Assembly (NCBI RefSeq): GCF_000720325.1
Contig: NZ_JOJM01000021.1
Span: forward strand, 1-64,000
DNA: 64,000 nucleotides
Reading direction: 5' to 3'
Origin: Streptomyces sp. NRRL B-1347
GTDB taxonomy: Bacteria; Actinomycetota; Actinomycetes; Streptomycetales; Streptomycetaceae
Both the position numbers and the translations under genes were made by a program. The notes under the pieces were generated by a model, which had not been told where the DNA came from, ran no database searches, and saw nothing but the letters and a program-made list of their open reading frames with translations. Shown here piece after piece: positions 1 through 9,085 of the stretch. Numbering within the stretch: position 1 is the first letter of the stretch; each line of letters begins with the position of its first letter.

Positions 1-97
1 GAAACGCCCGGTTACATTCCGAACCCGGAAGCTAAGCCTTACAGCGCCGATGGTACTGCAGGGGGGACCCTGTGGGAGAGTAGGACGCCGCCGAACT
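1..97 (+). rRNA. rrf: 5S ribosomal RNA, 3' part (5' end outside window)
   Basis: The sequence matches the actinobacterial 5S rRNA from about base 24 to its 3' end, including the GAACCCGGAAGCTAAG and GGGAGAGTAGGACGCCGCC blocks. The 5' part and the rest of the rrn operon lie before the window. A strong terminator follows within 11 bases, so this is the operon end. Confidence 0.97.
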
Positions 98-107
98 AAA
101 TTTAGGG

Positions 108-151
108 AAAGCCGTGTTCCTTGAGTCGAAAGACTCGGGGAGCACGGCTTT
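108..151 (+). terminator. Terminator of the rRNA operon
   Basis: A 20-bp stem (AAAGCCGTG at 108-116 pairing with CACGGCTTT at 143-151, continued inward by wobble and GAGTC/GACTC pairs) closes on a GAAA tetraloop at 128-131. It sits 10 bases after the 5S rRNA. Confidence 0.9.
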
Positions 152-245
152 CTTGCGTTGTCCGTCGAGACCCCTCCGCACTGCGACCCGACAGCTGACG
201 GTAAGGTCTGGGGGCATCATCGGCTCGTTCACAGGAGGCCCCCGG

Positions 246-854
246 GTGGAGGTCCAAGAGACCCGTGTCCAGACGGACCGGGTCCTCACCATCCCCAACA
301 TCCTCAGCATGGCGCGCCTCGTCGGCGTGCCCCTCTTCCTGTGGCTGATCCTCAGGCCGGAGTTCGGCGGACCGAAGAGCGACGGCTGGGCGCTGCTCGT
401 CCTGGCGTTCAGCGGCGTCAGCGACTACCTCGACGGGAAGCTCGCCCGCCGGTGGAACCAGATCAGCAGCCTCGGCCGGATCCTCGACCCCGCGGCCGAC
501 CGGCTCTACATCCTGTCGACACTGGTGGGCCTGACATGGCGGGAGATTCTCCCGCTATGGCTGACCGCAGCGCTCCTGCTGCGCGAGCTGGTTCTGCTGG
601 TGATGGTCGGGATCCTCAGGCGACACGGCTATCCGCCGCCGCAGGTGAACTTCCTGGGCAAGGCCGCCACCTTCAACCTGATGTACGCCTTTCCGCTGCT
701 TCTCCTCAGCGACGGAACTGGCTGGTTCTACACGCTCGCTGGTATTTTCGGATGGGCGTTCGCCGGATGGGGTACAACGCTGTACTGGTGGGCAGGGATC
801 CTCTACGTGGTTCAAGTCCGCCGACTTGTCAAGGCGGATGCCATGGCCGATTGA
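246..854 (+). CDS. CDP-alcohol phosphatidyltransferase family membrane protein
   Basis: Predicted integral membrane enzyme that transfers a phosphatidyl group from CDP-diacylglycerol to an alcohol such as glycerol-3-phosphate or inositol phosphate. The family signature DxxDGxxARx8GxxxDxxxD is complete (DYLDGKLAR, then G, D and D in SLGRILDPAAD). Several hydrophobic helices follow. Length is 202 aa, typical of the PgsA family. The GTG at 246 is chosen because AGGAGG (232-237) lies 8 bases upstream. It stands 113 bases before the nucleotidyltransferase gene on the same strand. The exact alcohol acceptor cannot be read from sequence; Streptomyces usually carry several paralogues, so no gene symbol is given. 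Confidence 0.88.
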   Translation: MEVQETRVQTDRVLTIPNILSMARLVGVPLFLWLILRPEFGGPKSDGWALLVLAFSGVSDYLDGKLARRWNQISSLGRILDPAADRLYILSTLVGLTWREILPLWLTAALLLRELVLLVMVGILRRHGYPPPQVNFLGKAATFNLMYAFPLLLLSDGTGWFYTLAGIFGWAFAGWGTTLYWWAGILYVVQVRRLVKADAMAD

Positions 855-967
855 GCTCGCCAGTAAGGCAGCTGTAGCGGCTTGCGGGCCCGAAAGACAC
901 CTGAACGGGTCAATATCGGCGGGCTGAGTCGGCTAGATCGTCACCTATCAAGGAGGACGTTTCCGAC

Positions 968-3463
968 ATGAAGGCCGTCGTGATGGCCGGAGGCGAAGGC
1001 ACACGCCTGCGCCCCATGACCTCGAGCATGCCCAAGCCGCTCCTGCCGGTGGCCAACCGGCCGATCATGGAGCATGTGCTGCGCCTGCTGAAAAGGCACG
1101 GGCTCACCGAGACCGTAGTGACAGTGCAGTTCCTGGCATCTCTCGTCAAGAACTACTTCGGCGACGGTGAAGAGCTCGGAATGGAGCTCACCTATGCCAA
1201 TGAGGAGAAGCCACTCGGCACCGCCGGCAGTGTGAAGAACGCCGAGGAAGCACTGAAGGACGACGCCTTCCTCGTCATCTCCGGTGACGCTCTGACCGAC
1301 TTCGACCTCACCGACCTGATCAGCTTTCACAAGGAGAAGGGCGCGCTCGTCACCGTCTGCCTGACGCGCGTCCCCAATCCGCTGGAATTCGGCATCACCA
1401 TCGTCGACGAAGAGGGCAAGGTCGAGCGCTTCCTGGAGAAGCCGACCTGGGGCCAGGTCTTCTCCGACACGGTGAACACGGGCATCTACGTCATGGAGCC
1501 CGAGGTCTTCGACTACGTCGAGGCCGATGTGCCCGTCGACTGGTCCGGGGACGTGTTCCCGCAGCTCATGAAGGAAGGCAAGCCGATCTACGGCTATGTC
1601 GCCGAGGGCTACTGGGAAGACGTCGGCACCCACGAAAGCTACGTCAAGGCGCAGGCCGACGTCCTCGAAGGCAAGGTCGACGTCGAACTCGACGGCTTCG
1701 AGATCTCACCCGGAGTATGGGTCGCCGAAGGAGCCGAGGTGCACCCCGACGCCGTCCTCCGCGGCCCGCTCTACGTCGGTGACTACGCGAAGATCGAAGC
1801 AGACGTCGAGATCCGTGAGCACACCGTCGTGGGCTCGAACGTCGTCGTGAAGAGCGGCGCCTTCCTGCACAAGGCCGTAGTCCACGACAACGTGTACATC
1901 GGGCAGCACAGCAACCTCCGCGGCTGCGTCGTCGGCAAGAACACCGACATCATGCGAGCCGCCCGCATCGAGGACGGAGCCGTCATCGGCGACGAGTGCC
2001 TCGTCGGTGAGGAATCGATTGTCCAAGGGAACGTACGCGTCTACCCGTTCAAGACGATCGAAGCCGGTGCCTTCGTCAACACCTCGGTCATCTGGGAGTC
2101 CCGAGGCCAGGCGCACCTCTTCGGCGCCCGCGGGGTGTCCGGCATCCTCAATGTGGAGATCACGCCGGAGCTCGCGGTGCGGCTCGCCGGAGCGTATGCG
2201 ACGACCCTGAAGAAGGGCTCCACGGTCACCACGGCCCGTGACCACTCCCGCGGCGCGCGGGCGCTCAAGCGGGCGGTCATCTCCGCGCTGCAGGCCAGCG
2301 CCATCGACGTACGGGACCTGGAGAACGTGCCGCTGCCGGTGGCGCGGCAGCAGACGGCGCGGGGGAGCGCCGGCGGGATCATGATCCGGACGACGACCGG
2401 GGTGCCGGACTCCGTCGACATCATGTTCTTCGACGGCGAGGGAGCCGACCTCTCCCAGGCGAAGCAGCGCAAGCTCGACCGGGTGTACGCACGCCAGGAG
2501 TACCGGCGGGCCTTCCCCGGGGAGATCGGTGACCTGCACTTCCCCTCCAGCGTCTTCGACTCGTACACCGGGTCGCTGTTGCGGAACGTGGACACGACGG
2601 GCATCGCGGAGGCGGAGCTGAAGGTCGTCGTCGACGCTTCCAACGGCAGCGCCGGGCTCGTCCTGCCCAGCCTGCTCGGCAAGCTCGGCGTCGACGCGCT
2701 GACGATCAACCCCGGCCTCGACGAGTCGCGGCCCACTGAGTCGTCCGACGCGCGCAGGTCCGGGCTCGTCCGGCTCGGAGAGATCGTGGCGTCGGCGCGC
2801 GCCGCCTTCGGGGTGCGGTTCGACCCCGTCGGCGAGCGTCTCTCGCTCGTGGACGAGAAGGGGCGGATCGTCGAGGACGACCGGGCGCTCCTGGTGATGC
2901 TGGACCTGGTGGCGGCGGAGCGGCGCAGCGGACGGGTGGCGCTGCCGGTGACGACGACGCGCATCGCCGAGCAGGTGGCGGCGTACCACGGCACGCAGGT
3001 CGACTGGACGACCACTTCGCCGGACGACCTGACCCGGGTCGGGCGCGGTGATTCGACGATCTTCGGTGGGGACGGGCGCGGCGGCTTCATCGTGCCGGAG
3101 TTCAGCAGCGTGTTCGACGGCACGGCGGCGTTCGTACGGCTCATCGGTCTGGTGGCGCGCACACAGCTCACTCTCAGCCAGATCGACGCCCGCATTCCGC
3201 GCGCGCACGTGCAGCGCCGTGACATCCCCACGCCGTGGGCGGTCAAGGGCCTGGTGATGCGGAGCGTGGTGGAGGCCGCGGGCGACCGGTCCGTGGACAC
3301 CACCGACGGCGTACGGGTCGTGGAGGCGGACGGGCGCTGGGTCCTGGTGCTGCCGGACCCGGCGGAAGCGGTCACTCATCTGTGGGCCGAGGGGCCCGAC
3401 GACGCTTCGGCTCAAGCCCTGCTTGACGAGTGGTCGGCGATTGTGGACGGCGCCGGGCGCTGA
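968..3463 (+). CDS. Mannose-1-phosphate guanylyltransferase-like protein fused to a degenerate phosphomannomutase-like domain
   Basis: An 831-aa two-part protein. Residues 1-235 are a sugar-phosphate nucleotidyltransferase domain with GGEGTRLRP (8-16) and [11 protein letters not shown] near 22. Residues about 245-370 form a left-handed beta-helix of hexapeptide repeats. Residues 375-831 resemble phosphomannomutase/phosphoglucomutase. The mutase half keeps the fold landmark GGIMI (469-473) but has RTTTGVP where TASHNPP with the catalytic Ser is expected, DPVGER (619-624) instead of the Mg-binding DGDGDR, and GGDGRGG near 700 instead of GEMSGH. So only the nucleotidyltransferase half looks active. 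AAGGAGG at 950-956 supports the ATG. The substrate could be mannose-1-P with GTP, or another hexose-1-P. Confidence 0.88.
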   Translation: MKAVVMAGGEGTRLRPMTSSMPKPLLPVANRPIMEHVLRLLKRHGLTETVVTVQFLASLVKNYFGDGEELGMELTYANEEKPLGTAGSVKNAEEALKDDAFLVISGDALTDFDLTDLISFHKEKGALVTVCLTRVPNPLEFGITIVDEEGKVERFLEKPTWGQVFSDTVNTGIYVMEPEVFDYVEADVPVDWSGDVFPQLMKEGKPIYGYVAEGYWEDVGTHESYVKAQADVLEGKVDVELDGFEISPGVWVAEGAEVHPDAVLRGPLYVGDYAKIEADVEIREHTVVGSNVVVKSGAFLHKAVVHDNVYIGQHSNLRGCVVGKNTDIMRAARIEDGAVIGDECLVGEESIVQGNVRVYPFKTIEAGAFVNTSVIWESRGQAHLFGARGVSGILNVEITPELAVRLAGAYATTLKKGSTVTTARDHSRGARALKRAVISALQASAIDVRDLENVPLPVARQQTARGSAGGIMIRTTTGVPDSVDIMFFDGEGADLSQAKQRKLDRVYARQEYRRAFPGEIGDLHFPSSVFDSYTGSLLRNVDTTGIAEAELKVVVDASNGSAGLVLPSLLGKLGVDALTINPGLDESRPTESSDARRSGLVRLGEIVASARAAFGVRFDPVGERLSLVDEKGRIVEDDRALLVMLDLVAAERRSGRVALPVTTTRIAEQVAAYHGTQVDWTTTSPDDLTRVGRGDSTIFGGDGRGGFIVPEFSSVFDGTAAFVRLIGLVARTQLTLSQIDARIPRAHVQRRDIPTPWAVKGLVMRSVVEAAGDRSVDTTDGVRVVEADGRWVLVLPDPAEAVTHLWAEGPDDASAQALLDEWSAIVDGAGR

Positions 3464-3551
3464 CGTGCGGGTGTGCCGGGCCGCACCCGTAAGTGGTGCT
3501 GTCCGGCACACCGGTGGGGCCATTCGGAGGTAGCGCCCGCGACGTGCGACG

Positions 3552-4451
3552 ATGTGCGGCATGCCGCAGCAGCCCCCCGTTCGGAGCACCGTCTCGCGAC
3601 CCCCGCGCCCGGACGCCTCCATGTCGCTGCTCACCACCGTCATGGACCACAGCCTGGACGAGGGATACGCGGAGGCCGCCGCCCGCAAGAGGGAATCCGG
3701 CACGGGTGGAGTGCCGAAGACCCTCCGGGCGAAGCTGGGGCTCGCGGCGGGTCTCGTCCTGGCCGCGCTCGTCGTGACCGTAGGGGCCGCCCAGGCGCGG
3801 ATAGCGGCACCCGTCCTCGCCAAGGAGCGCGCCGAGCTGATCGACCGGGTCGAGTCGGCGACGGCGGACGCGGACGACCTCGAGGACGACGTCGACGACC
3901 TGCGCAACGACGTGAGCGCGCGGCAGCGTGCCGCGCTGCGGAAACACGGCGGCGGCCAGGCCGAGTTGGTGTCCCTGCTCTCCGGCGCCACGCCCGTGCG
4001 CGGGCCGGGCGTACGACTCGTCGTCAACGACAAGAAGCAGGCCGACCAGGGCGGTGGCGGGCCCCGGGACAGTGCCGGGTTCTCCGACACCGGCCGGGTG
4101 CGTGACCGCGACATGCAGCGCGTCGTCAACGGACTGTGGCAGTCCGGCGCCGAGGCGATCGCCATCAACGACCAGCGGCTGACCGCGCTGTCGGCGATCA
4201 GGGCGGCCGGTGACGCGATACTGGTCGACAACAAGCCGCTGGTGCCTCCGTATACGGTGCTGGCGGTGGGCCAGGGGCAACAGCTGAGCACCAGGTTCCA
4301 GAACAGCCCCGACGGTCAGTATCTGCATGCTCTGCAGGAGAACTTCGGCATCCGGACCAGCATCTCCGTGGCCGACGGCCTCCGGCTGCCGGCAGCCCCC
4401 AGTGTGACCGTACGTACAGCAGAGCCGAAGGCAGGAAAGGGCACATCGTGA
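3552..4451 (+). CDS. DUF881 family membrane protein (first copy)
   Basis: 299 aa. A cytoplasmic N-terminus of about 55 residues is followed by one membrane helix (LAAGLVLAALVVTVGAA), an acidic coiled coil (about residues 85-130) and the DUF881 domain containing GPGVRLVVNDKK and the late AIAINDQRLTALSAI block. It belongs to the YlxW/YlxX type found near division genes in Gram-positive bacteria; its biochemical role is unknown. No Shine-Dalgarno lies close to the start, so translation may be leaderless or begin at the ATG at 3561. Its stop overlaps the start of sbp (GTGA), so the two are translationally coupled. Confidence 0.85.
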   Translation: MCGMPQQPPVRSTVSRPPRPDASMSLLTTVMDHSLDEGYAEAAARKRESGTGGVPKTLRAKLGLAAGLVLAALVVTVGAAQARIAAPVLAKERAELIDRVESATADADDLEDDVDDLRNDVSARQRAALRKHGGGQAELVSLLSGATPVRGPGVRLVVNDKKQADQGGGGPRDSAGFSDTGRVRDRDMQRVVNGLWQSGAEAIAINDQRLTALSAIRAAGDAILVDNKPLVPPYTVLAVGQGQQLSTRFQNSPDGQYLHALQENFGIRTSISVADGLRLPAAPSVTVRTAEPKAGKGTS

Positions 4452-4780
4452 TCGCCGTACTGGGCCTCGTCGTGGGAGTCGTGGCCGGATTGTTGGTCCG
4501 GCCCGAGGTTCCCGCGGTGGTGGAGCCTTATCTTCCGATCGCCGTGGTGGCGGCGCTCGACGCGGTGTTCGGAGGCCTGCGGGCGATGCTCGACGGGATC
4601 TTCGACGACAAGGTCTTCGTGGTGTCGTTCCTGTCCAACGTGGTGGTGGCCGCGCTGATCGTCTTCCTGGGGGACAAGCTCGGCGTGGGCGCCCAGCTGT
4701 CGACGGGCGTTGTCGTGGTCCTCGGGATCCGTATCTTCTCCAACGCCGCGGCCATCCGCCGGCACGTCTTCCGGGCGTGA
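4448..4780 (+). CDS. sbp: Small basic protein Sbp (DUF1290)
   Basis: 110-aa membrane protein with about three hydrophobic segments. The first starts immediately (VIAVLGLVVGVVAGLLV), and the conserved centre is AALDAVFGGLRAMLDGIFDD. It matches the Sbp/DUF1290 family, which lies between DUF881 genes in many Gram-positives. Function is unknown, and a link to cell-envelope assembly is only inferred from gene order. AGGAAAGG (4432-4439) precedes the GTG start. The gene overlaps both neighbours by four bases (GTGA at each end), a tightly coupled three-gene unit. Confidence 0.9.
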   Translation: MIAVLGLVVGVVAGLLVRPEVPAVVEPYLPIAVVAALDAVFGGLRAMLDGIFDDKVFVVSFLSNVVVAALIVFLGDKLGVGAQLSTGVVVVLGIRIFSNAAAIRRHVFRA

Positions 4781-5643
4781 CGCCGATGAGCCCGACGAGC
4801 CCCGCGAACGGGGACGACACGCCCGGAGACGGCCGGCGCAGGGAACTGCCTCCCGAGGTCCCGGTGACGCCTGGGAAGGCCGGGGAGGGAGCGCCGGGCG
4901 CAGCGGGCCCCGCGCCGCTGACCGGCCGCCAGCGGCTCGTACAGGGGCTGTGGCCACCGCGCCTGACACGTGCTCAACTCATCGTGGCCCTGCTGCTCTT
5001 CGTCCTCGGCCTGGGCCTTGCGATCCAGGTGCGGTCCACCAACGACAGCAGCGACGCGCTGCGCGGGGCGCGACAAGAAGATCTTGTTCGCATCCTCGAT
5101 GAACTGGATGACCGTACTCAGCGTCTGGAAGATGAGAAGCGGCGCCTCGAAGAACAGCGCACCGGTCTCGAGAACAGCTCGGACCAGGCGGAGGAGGCCC
5201 GCAAGCAGACCGCCGAGAGGGAACGGCAACTCGGCATCCTCGCGGGTACGGTCGCCGCGCAGGGGCCGGGCATCACGCTGACGATCGACGACAAGAAGGG
5301 GACGGTGGAGGCACACATGCTGCTCGACGCCATCCAGGAGCTGCGCGCCGCGGGCGCCGAGGCCATCCAGGTCAATGACGTACGGGTGGTGGCCAGCACC
5401 CATCTGTCGGACGCGGCGGGCGGCGGTGTGCGTGTGGACGGCCAGAAGGTGGCCGAGCCCTACCGCTTCAAGGTCATCGGCAAGCCCCAGGACCTGGAGC
5501 CTGCGCTGAACATCCCGGGAGGGGTGGTGCAGACTCTGGAGAAGGAGCAGGCCACGGTCGTTGTCGCACGTACGGAGAAGATCGTCGTGGACGCCTTGCG
5601 ACCGGCGAAGCGCCCTGACTACGCTCGGTCGTCCTCCCAGTGA
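4777..5643 (+). CDS. DUF881 family membrane protein (second copy)
   Basis: 288 aa. A Pro/Gly-rich cytoplasmic leader of about 60 residues, a membrane helix (LIVALLLFVLGLGLAIQV), a coiled coil rich in Glu and Arg (about 95-150, EDEKRRLEEQRTGLENS), then the DUF881 domain with GPGITLTIDDKKG and AIQVNDVRVV. It is a paralogue of the protein at 3552. GTG overlaps the sbp stop; an ATG three codons on (4786) is the alternative start. The topology suggests both DUF881 proteins project their domains outside the membrane around Sbp. Confidence 0.87.
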   Translation: MTPMSPTSPANGDDTPGDGRRRELPPEVPVTPGKAGEGAPGAAGPAPLTGRQRLVQGLWPPRLTRAQLIVALLLFVLGLGLAIQVRSTNDSSDALRGARQEDLVRILDELDDRTQRLEDEKRRLEEQRTGLENSSDQAEEARKQTAERERQLGILAGTVAAQGPGITLTIDDKKGTVEAHMLLDAIQELRAAGAEAIQVNDVRVVASTHLSDAAGGGVRVDGQKVAEPYRFKVIGKPQDLEPALNIPGGVVQTLEKEQATVVVARTEKIVVDALRPAKRPDYARSSSQ

Positions 5644-5842
5644 GGCGGGGGTGCATGCGGGCCTCGGGTCCAGGGCATGAGGTTGCGGGGGGTCGCCGCA
5701 CCCGGGACGGGGTGCGTGGTGGAAACTGTTTGGCGGATACGGACGTTGTGAAGATGTCCGTGTTGGCGATGCACGCCGGTGTGTGCAGTCAGGGTTCGTC
5801 CTGCCCCACGGGCGGGTCTGTTTCGGTCAAGGGGAATCGCCC

Positions 5843-6673
5843 GTGAAGTTGTTTGCGAAGTTGTTCGGCAAGAGTGCGCGTGAGGACGCGCGTCATCGTG
5901 CGCCGCGCCAGGGAGACGTGCCGGAGACCCAGGTGGGCGAGCGCCCGCTGTTCCGGGACCAGGTGGCTGGTCCGGGTGGTGACAATTCGGGCGGACAGGG
6001 CGCGTCGTCTGTTGACCCTGCTACTTCCGGCCGCATAGGTTTCGGGGATCCGTCGACCTCAGGTACGGGTGGAGGGTTTTCCGACCCGTACGCGTCCCAC
6101 GCCCCAGCGGGGCAGCCGCGGCAGGAGGATCCGTCCATGTCGGCCCTGGTGTGTCAGAGGTGCGGTAACCGCAATGCGCAGGCGAGCCGGTTCTGTTCCA
6201 ACTGCGGCGCGCCGCTGCGGCCCGGAGCGGTGAGCGAGCGCCCGTCCGAAACCACTTCGACGATCTCCATCTCCGGTCTTGAGGCCTACGACGCCGAGAC
6301 CACGGGTCAGACGCTGTCCCCGGCGCTGTCGCCCGAGGCCCAGGCGGCCGTGGACGCGCTGCCGCTCGGCTCGGCGCTGCTCGTGGTCCGGCGCGGGCCG
6401 AACTCGGGCAGCCGCTTCCTGCTGGACGGCGACCTGACGACGGCGGGCCGTCACCCGCAGAGCGACATCTTCCTGGACGACGTGACCGTGTCGCGCCGCC
6501 ACGTGGAGTTCCGTCGCGCCGCGGACGGCAGCTTCACCGTCGCCGACGTCGGCAGCCTCAACGGCACGTACGTGAACCGGGAGCGGATCGACTCCGTCGC
6601 CCTGTCCAACGGCGACGAGGTGCAGATCGGCAAGTACCGGCTGGTCTTCTACGCGAGCCAGCGGGGCATCTGA
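5843..6673 (+). CDS. garA: GarA-type FHA-domain protein with zinc ribbon
   Basis: 276 aa. A Zn-ribbon-like pair CQRC (104-107) and CSNC (about 121-124) is followed by the phospho-acceptor motif ETTST (136-140) and a C-terminal forkhead-associated domain (about 190-262) with the RRHVEF and GSLNGTYVN signatures. In mycobacteria and corynebacteria GarA/OdhI is phosphorylated on such ETTS threonines by Ser/Thr kinases. Its FHA domain then folds back and releases 2-oxoglutarate-using enzymes, controlling TCA-cycle and glutamate flux. The GTG at 5843 is chosen for AAGGGGA at 5829-5835. The next gene is ftsR, the same order as in Corynebacterium. The N-terminal extension is longer than in GarA of mycobacteria. 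Confidence 0.9.
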   Translation: MKLFAKLFGKSAREDARHRAPRQGDVPETQVGERPLFRDQVAGPGGDNSGGQGASSVDPATSGRIGFGDPSTSGTGGGFSDPYASHAPAGQPRQEDPSMSALVCQRCGNRNAQASRFCSNCGAPLRPGAVSERPSETTSTISISGLEAYDAETTGQTLSPALSPEAQAAVDALPLGSALLVVRRGPNSGSRFLLDGDLTTAGRHPQSDIFLDDVTVSRRHVEFRRAADGSFTVADVGSLNGTYVNRERIDSVALSNGDEVQIGKYRLVFYASQRGI

Positions 6674-6677
6674 CCCT

Positions 6678-6698
6678 CCCCCGGACACCGTCCGGGGG
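6678..6698 (+). terminator. Hairpin between garA and ftsR (possible attenuator or terminator)
   Basis: CCCCCGGA (6678-6685) and TCCGGGGG (6691-6698) form a perfect 8-bp stem with a 5-base loop just after the garA stop. No T-run follows, so it may only partly separate the two genes or protect the garA mRNA end. Confidence 0.45.
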
Positions 6699-6716
6699 AA
6701 CGCTGAGGGAAGGTCC

Positions 6717-7460
6717 ATGCTGCACACACCGAGGGGCGGTGCCGGTCACGGCACCGCCGCTGCGGAACACCGGCTGATGAGCATCGGCGCCGTGCTGAAC
6801 GTGCTGCGTGACGAGTTTCCCGAGGTCACCATCTCCAAGATCAGGTTCTTGGAGTCCGAGGGCCTCATCGAACCGCAGCGCACGCCGTCCGGGTACCGCA
6901 AGTTCAGCCCCGAGGACGTCGAGCGCCTGGCGCACGTCCTGCGGATGCAGCGTGACCACTATCTGCCCCTGAAGGTCATCCGCGAGCAGCTGGACGCGCT
7001 GGAGCGGGGCGAGCAGGTCACGCTGCCCTCGGTGGGCCAGCAGCGCGACGGGGGCGACGGTGACGGCACCCCGGCGGAGGACGAGCGCACCGCCGCCCGG
7101 GTGGGGCGCGAAGCCCTGCTCGCCGCCGTGGAGGCCGACGAGGGGCAATTGGCCGAGTGGGAGTCGTACGGCCTGATCGGCGCGCTGCCGGACGGCAGCT
7201 ATGACGCGGACGCCGTGACCGTGGCCGCGCTCGTCGTCGAGCTCGGGCGGTTCGGTATCGAGCCGCGCCATCTGCGTGCCATGAAGGCCGCGGCGGAGCG
7301 GGACGCGGCGCTCGTCGACCAGGTCGTGGCGCCGCTGCGCAGGCACCGCAATCCGCAGACCAGGGCCCATGCGGAAGCGCGTACGAAGGAGCTCGCGGGG
7401 CTCGCGGGACGGCTGCACGCGGCGCTCGTGCACAGTGCGCTGGGCGTGCGGGCACGCTGA
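6717..7460 (+). CDS. ftsR: MerR-family regulator, FtsR type
   Basis: 247 aa. The N-terminal MerR winged helix-turn-helix (about 20-95) contains MSIGAVLNVLRDEFPEVTISKIRFLE and TPSGYRKFSPEDVERL. It has the DEFPEVTISK signature of FtsR, an activator of ftsZ expression in Corynebacterium glutamicum. The C-terminal part is mostly helical with no ligand-binding cysteines. AGGGAAGG precedes the ATG at 6717. The neighbourhood garA-ftsR is the conserved actinobacterial order and strengthens the assignment. Function in Streptomyces is inferred by homology. Confidence 0.83.
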   Translation: MLHTPRGGAGHGTAAAEHRLMSIGAVLNVLRDEFPEVTISKIRFLESEGLIEPQRTPSGYRKFSPEDVERLAHVLRMQRDHYLPLKVIREQLDALERGEQVTLPSVGQQRDGGDGDGTPAEDERTAARVGREALLAAVEADEGQLAEWESYGLIGALPDGSYDADAVTVAALVVELGRFGIEPRHLRAMKAAAERDAALVDQVVAPLRRHRNPQTRAHAEARTKELAGLAGRLHAALVHSALGVRAR

Positions 7461-7513
7461 CTCGACGGGTGCCCGACTACCCAAACCCGCCGGGCACGTC
7501 CTAGGGTTGCTGT

Positions 7514-7987
7514 GTGAACGAGCTCGACGTCGTAGGTGTCCGGGTCGAAATGCCCTCCAACCAGCCGATCGTGCTCCTGCGTGAAGTGGGAGGCGACCGG
7601 TACCTCCCCATCTGGATCGGACCAGGGGAGGCGACCGCCATCGCCTTCGCACAGCAGGGCATGGCACCCGCGCGGCCGCTGACCCACGACCTGTTCAAGG
7701 ACGTGTTGGAGGCCGTCGGTCAGGAGCTCACCGAAGTGCGCATCACCGACCTGAGGGAAGGCGTGTTCTACGCCGAGCTGGTCTTCGCCAGCGGGGTCGA
7801 GGTGAGCGCCCGTCCCTCGGACGCCATAGCCCTCGCGCTGCGCACCGGGACGCCGATCTTCGGCAGCGACGGCGTGCTCGACGACGCGGGCATCGCGATC
7901 CCGGACGAGCAGGAGGACGAGGTGGAGAAGTTCCGCGAGTTCCTCGACCAGATCTCGCCCGAGGACTTCGGTACCAGCAGCCAGTGA
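7514..7987 (+). CDS. Bifunctional nuclease (BFN) domain protein, DUF151
   Basis: 157 aa, nearly all one BFN/DUF151 domain with LLREVGGDRYLPIWIG near the start and the ARPSDAIALALR block near 95-106, which are family hallmarks. Plant members have both DNase and RNase activity; the bacterial role is unsettled. No ribosome binding site is seen. TAGGGT at 7502-7507 ends 6 bases before the GTG, so the mRNA is probably leaderless. It is very conserved in position next to ftsR and the following MerR gene. Confidence 0.88.
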   Translation: MNELDVVGVRVEMPSNQPIVLLREVGGDRYLPIWIGPGEATAIAFAQQGMAPARPLTHDLFKDVLEAVGQELTEVRITDLREGVFYAELVFASGVEVSARPSDAIALALRTGTPIFGSDGVLDDAGIAIPDEQEDEVEKFREFLDQISPEDFGTSSQ

Positions 7988-8190
7988 GAGGTCGGAATCC
8001 GCTGAGCGGTGGCGGCCCGGTCCGTGGGAAGCGGGCCGGGTGCCGACGGCGGCGGACGGACGGCTGAGGGCCCCTGTGAGGGGCGGCCGAGGGGCCCGCT
8101 CCGGAGCATTCGGCTAGCCTTTCCCCGCAGTGTGGGACGGGAAACCACTCGCAGGGTGATTATCACTCGGCGTGCCGAGTGTGGCGATCG

Positions 8191-8219
8191 TTGACGAGCC
8201 CCTGGCGACTGCCTACCGT
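8191..8219 (+). promoter_or_regulatory. Vegetative-type promoter of the second MerR gene
   Basis: TTGACG (8191-8196) and TACCGT (8214-8219) are separated by 17 bases, an excellent HrdB-type promoter 31 bases before the GTG at 8250. It makes an upstream start at 8172 unlikely, because that start would lie before the promoter. Confidence 0.75.
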
Positions 8220-8249
8220 CGAGAAGGCAGGTCAAGGACGGAGGTCGGC

Positions 8250-8888
8250 GTGAGAAGCAGCGGCGACGGTACAGCGGTGGGCGGTTCGTATCCGCTGCAC
8301 GGTGGCTCGGCCGAACCCTCGTTGAGGCGCCCGGTGCCGGTTCACGGTAGCGGCAGCCCCTTCGGACCGGAAGGCCAGGAGCAGCAGGGCGAGACCGACC
8401 GGATCGGTTATCGGGGCCCGACGGCGTGCGCGGCCGCGGGCATCACCTATCGACAGCTCGACTACTGGGCCCGCACCGGTCTCGTCGAGCCCAGCGTGCG
8501 CGCCGCGGGCGGCTCCGGCACTCAGCGGCTCTACAGCTTCCGCGACGTCGTCGTCCTGAAGATCGTGAAGCGTTTCCTCGACACGGGTGTGTCGTTGCAG
8601 AACATCCGCACCACGGTCCAGCACCTGCGGGACAGCGGCTTCCGGGACCTCGAACGCACGACGCTGATGAGCGACGGCGCGACGGTGTACGAGTGCACGT
8701 CGCCCGGCGAGGTGCACGAGCTGCTCCAGGGCGGCCAGGGCGTCTTCGGGATCGCGGTGGGCGTCGTCTGGCGCGACGTCGAGGCGGCCCTCTCGCAGCT
8801 GCACGGGGAGCGCGTCGACACGGGGGAGACCCTCGTCGGGAACCACCCGGGGGACGAGCTGGCGCAGCGCCGCAATCGCGCTGTGTGA
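8250..8888 (+). CDS. MerR-family transcriptional regulator
   Basis: 212 aa. The MerR helix-turn-helix sits unusually late (about residues 50-120), after a Gly/Pro-rich leader, with GITYRQLDYWARTGLVEPSV and GTQRLYSFRDVVVLKIVKRFLDTGVSL. The C-terminal region (VYECTSPGEVHELLQGGQGVF) is shared by actinobacterial homologues downstream of the BFN gene. No metal-binding cysteine pair is visible, so an effector cannot be named. GGAGG at 8240-8244 precedes the GTG. Its own TTGACG/TACCGT promoter shows it can be transcribed separately from the BFN gene. Confidence 0.85.
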   Translation: MRSSGDGTAVGGSYPLHGGSAEPSLRRPVPVHGSGSPFGPEGQEQQGETDRIGYRGPTACAAAGITYRQLDYWARTGLVEPSVRAAGGSGTQRLYSFRDVVVLKIVKRFLDTGVSLQNIRTTVQHLRDSGFRDLERTTLMSDGATVYECTSPGEVHELLQGGQGVFGIAVGVVWRDVEAALSQLHGERVDTGETLVGNHPGDELAQRRNRAV

Positions 8889-9055
8889 GGCGCTGAGGGG
8901 CGAGCGGAGGCTCTGATGCCCTCCGCCCCTCCCTGCGCGCCCCAGGCGCGCACAGGCCCGTACACGCCCTTGGCGGGCGCCCGCCCGCGCCGCCACCGCA
9001 CGGTCCCGCCCGCGCCGTCGCCGCAGGCCCCGCTCGTCGTCGCTGGTCACGGGCA

Positions 9056-9078
9056 TTGTCAGTGGCGTAGGGCAGCAT
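9056..9078 (+). promoter_or_regulatory. DNA-damage (PafBC-type) promoter element of dinB, degenerate -10
   Basis: TTGTCAGTG at 9056-9064 is an exact match to the upstream half of the RecA-independent damage promoter TTGTCRGTG-N8-TAnnnT. Eight bases later the -10 box is CAGCAT rather than TAnnnT. The GTG start of dinB is 7 bases after it, so the transcript would be leaderless. Confidence 0.6.
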
Positions 9079-9085
9079 CAGTGGC

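Noticed and set aside
1706..4291. 861-residue antisense frame over the nucleotidyltransferase and DUF881 genes
   Set aside because: Shadow frame spanning parts of two recognised genes; no domain or start signal.
5644..5842. Small gene between the second DUF881 gene and garA
   Set aside because: Short frames here lack protein-like composition, and the spacer more likely holds the garA promoter.
8172..8249. Upstream start for the second MerR gene
   Set aside because: It would begin before the clear TTGACG/TACCGT promoter, and the GTG at 8250 has GGAGG.
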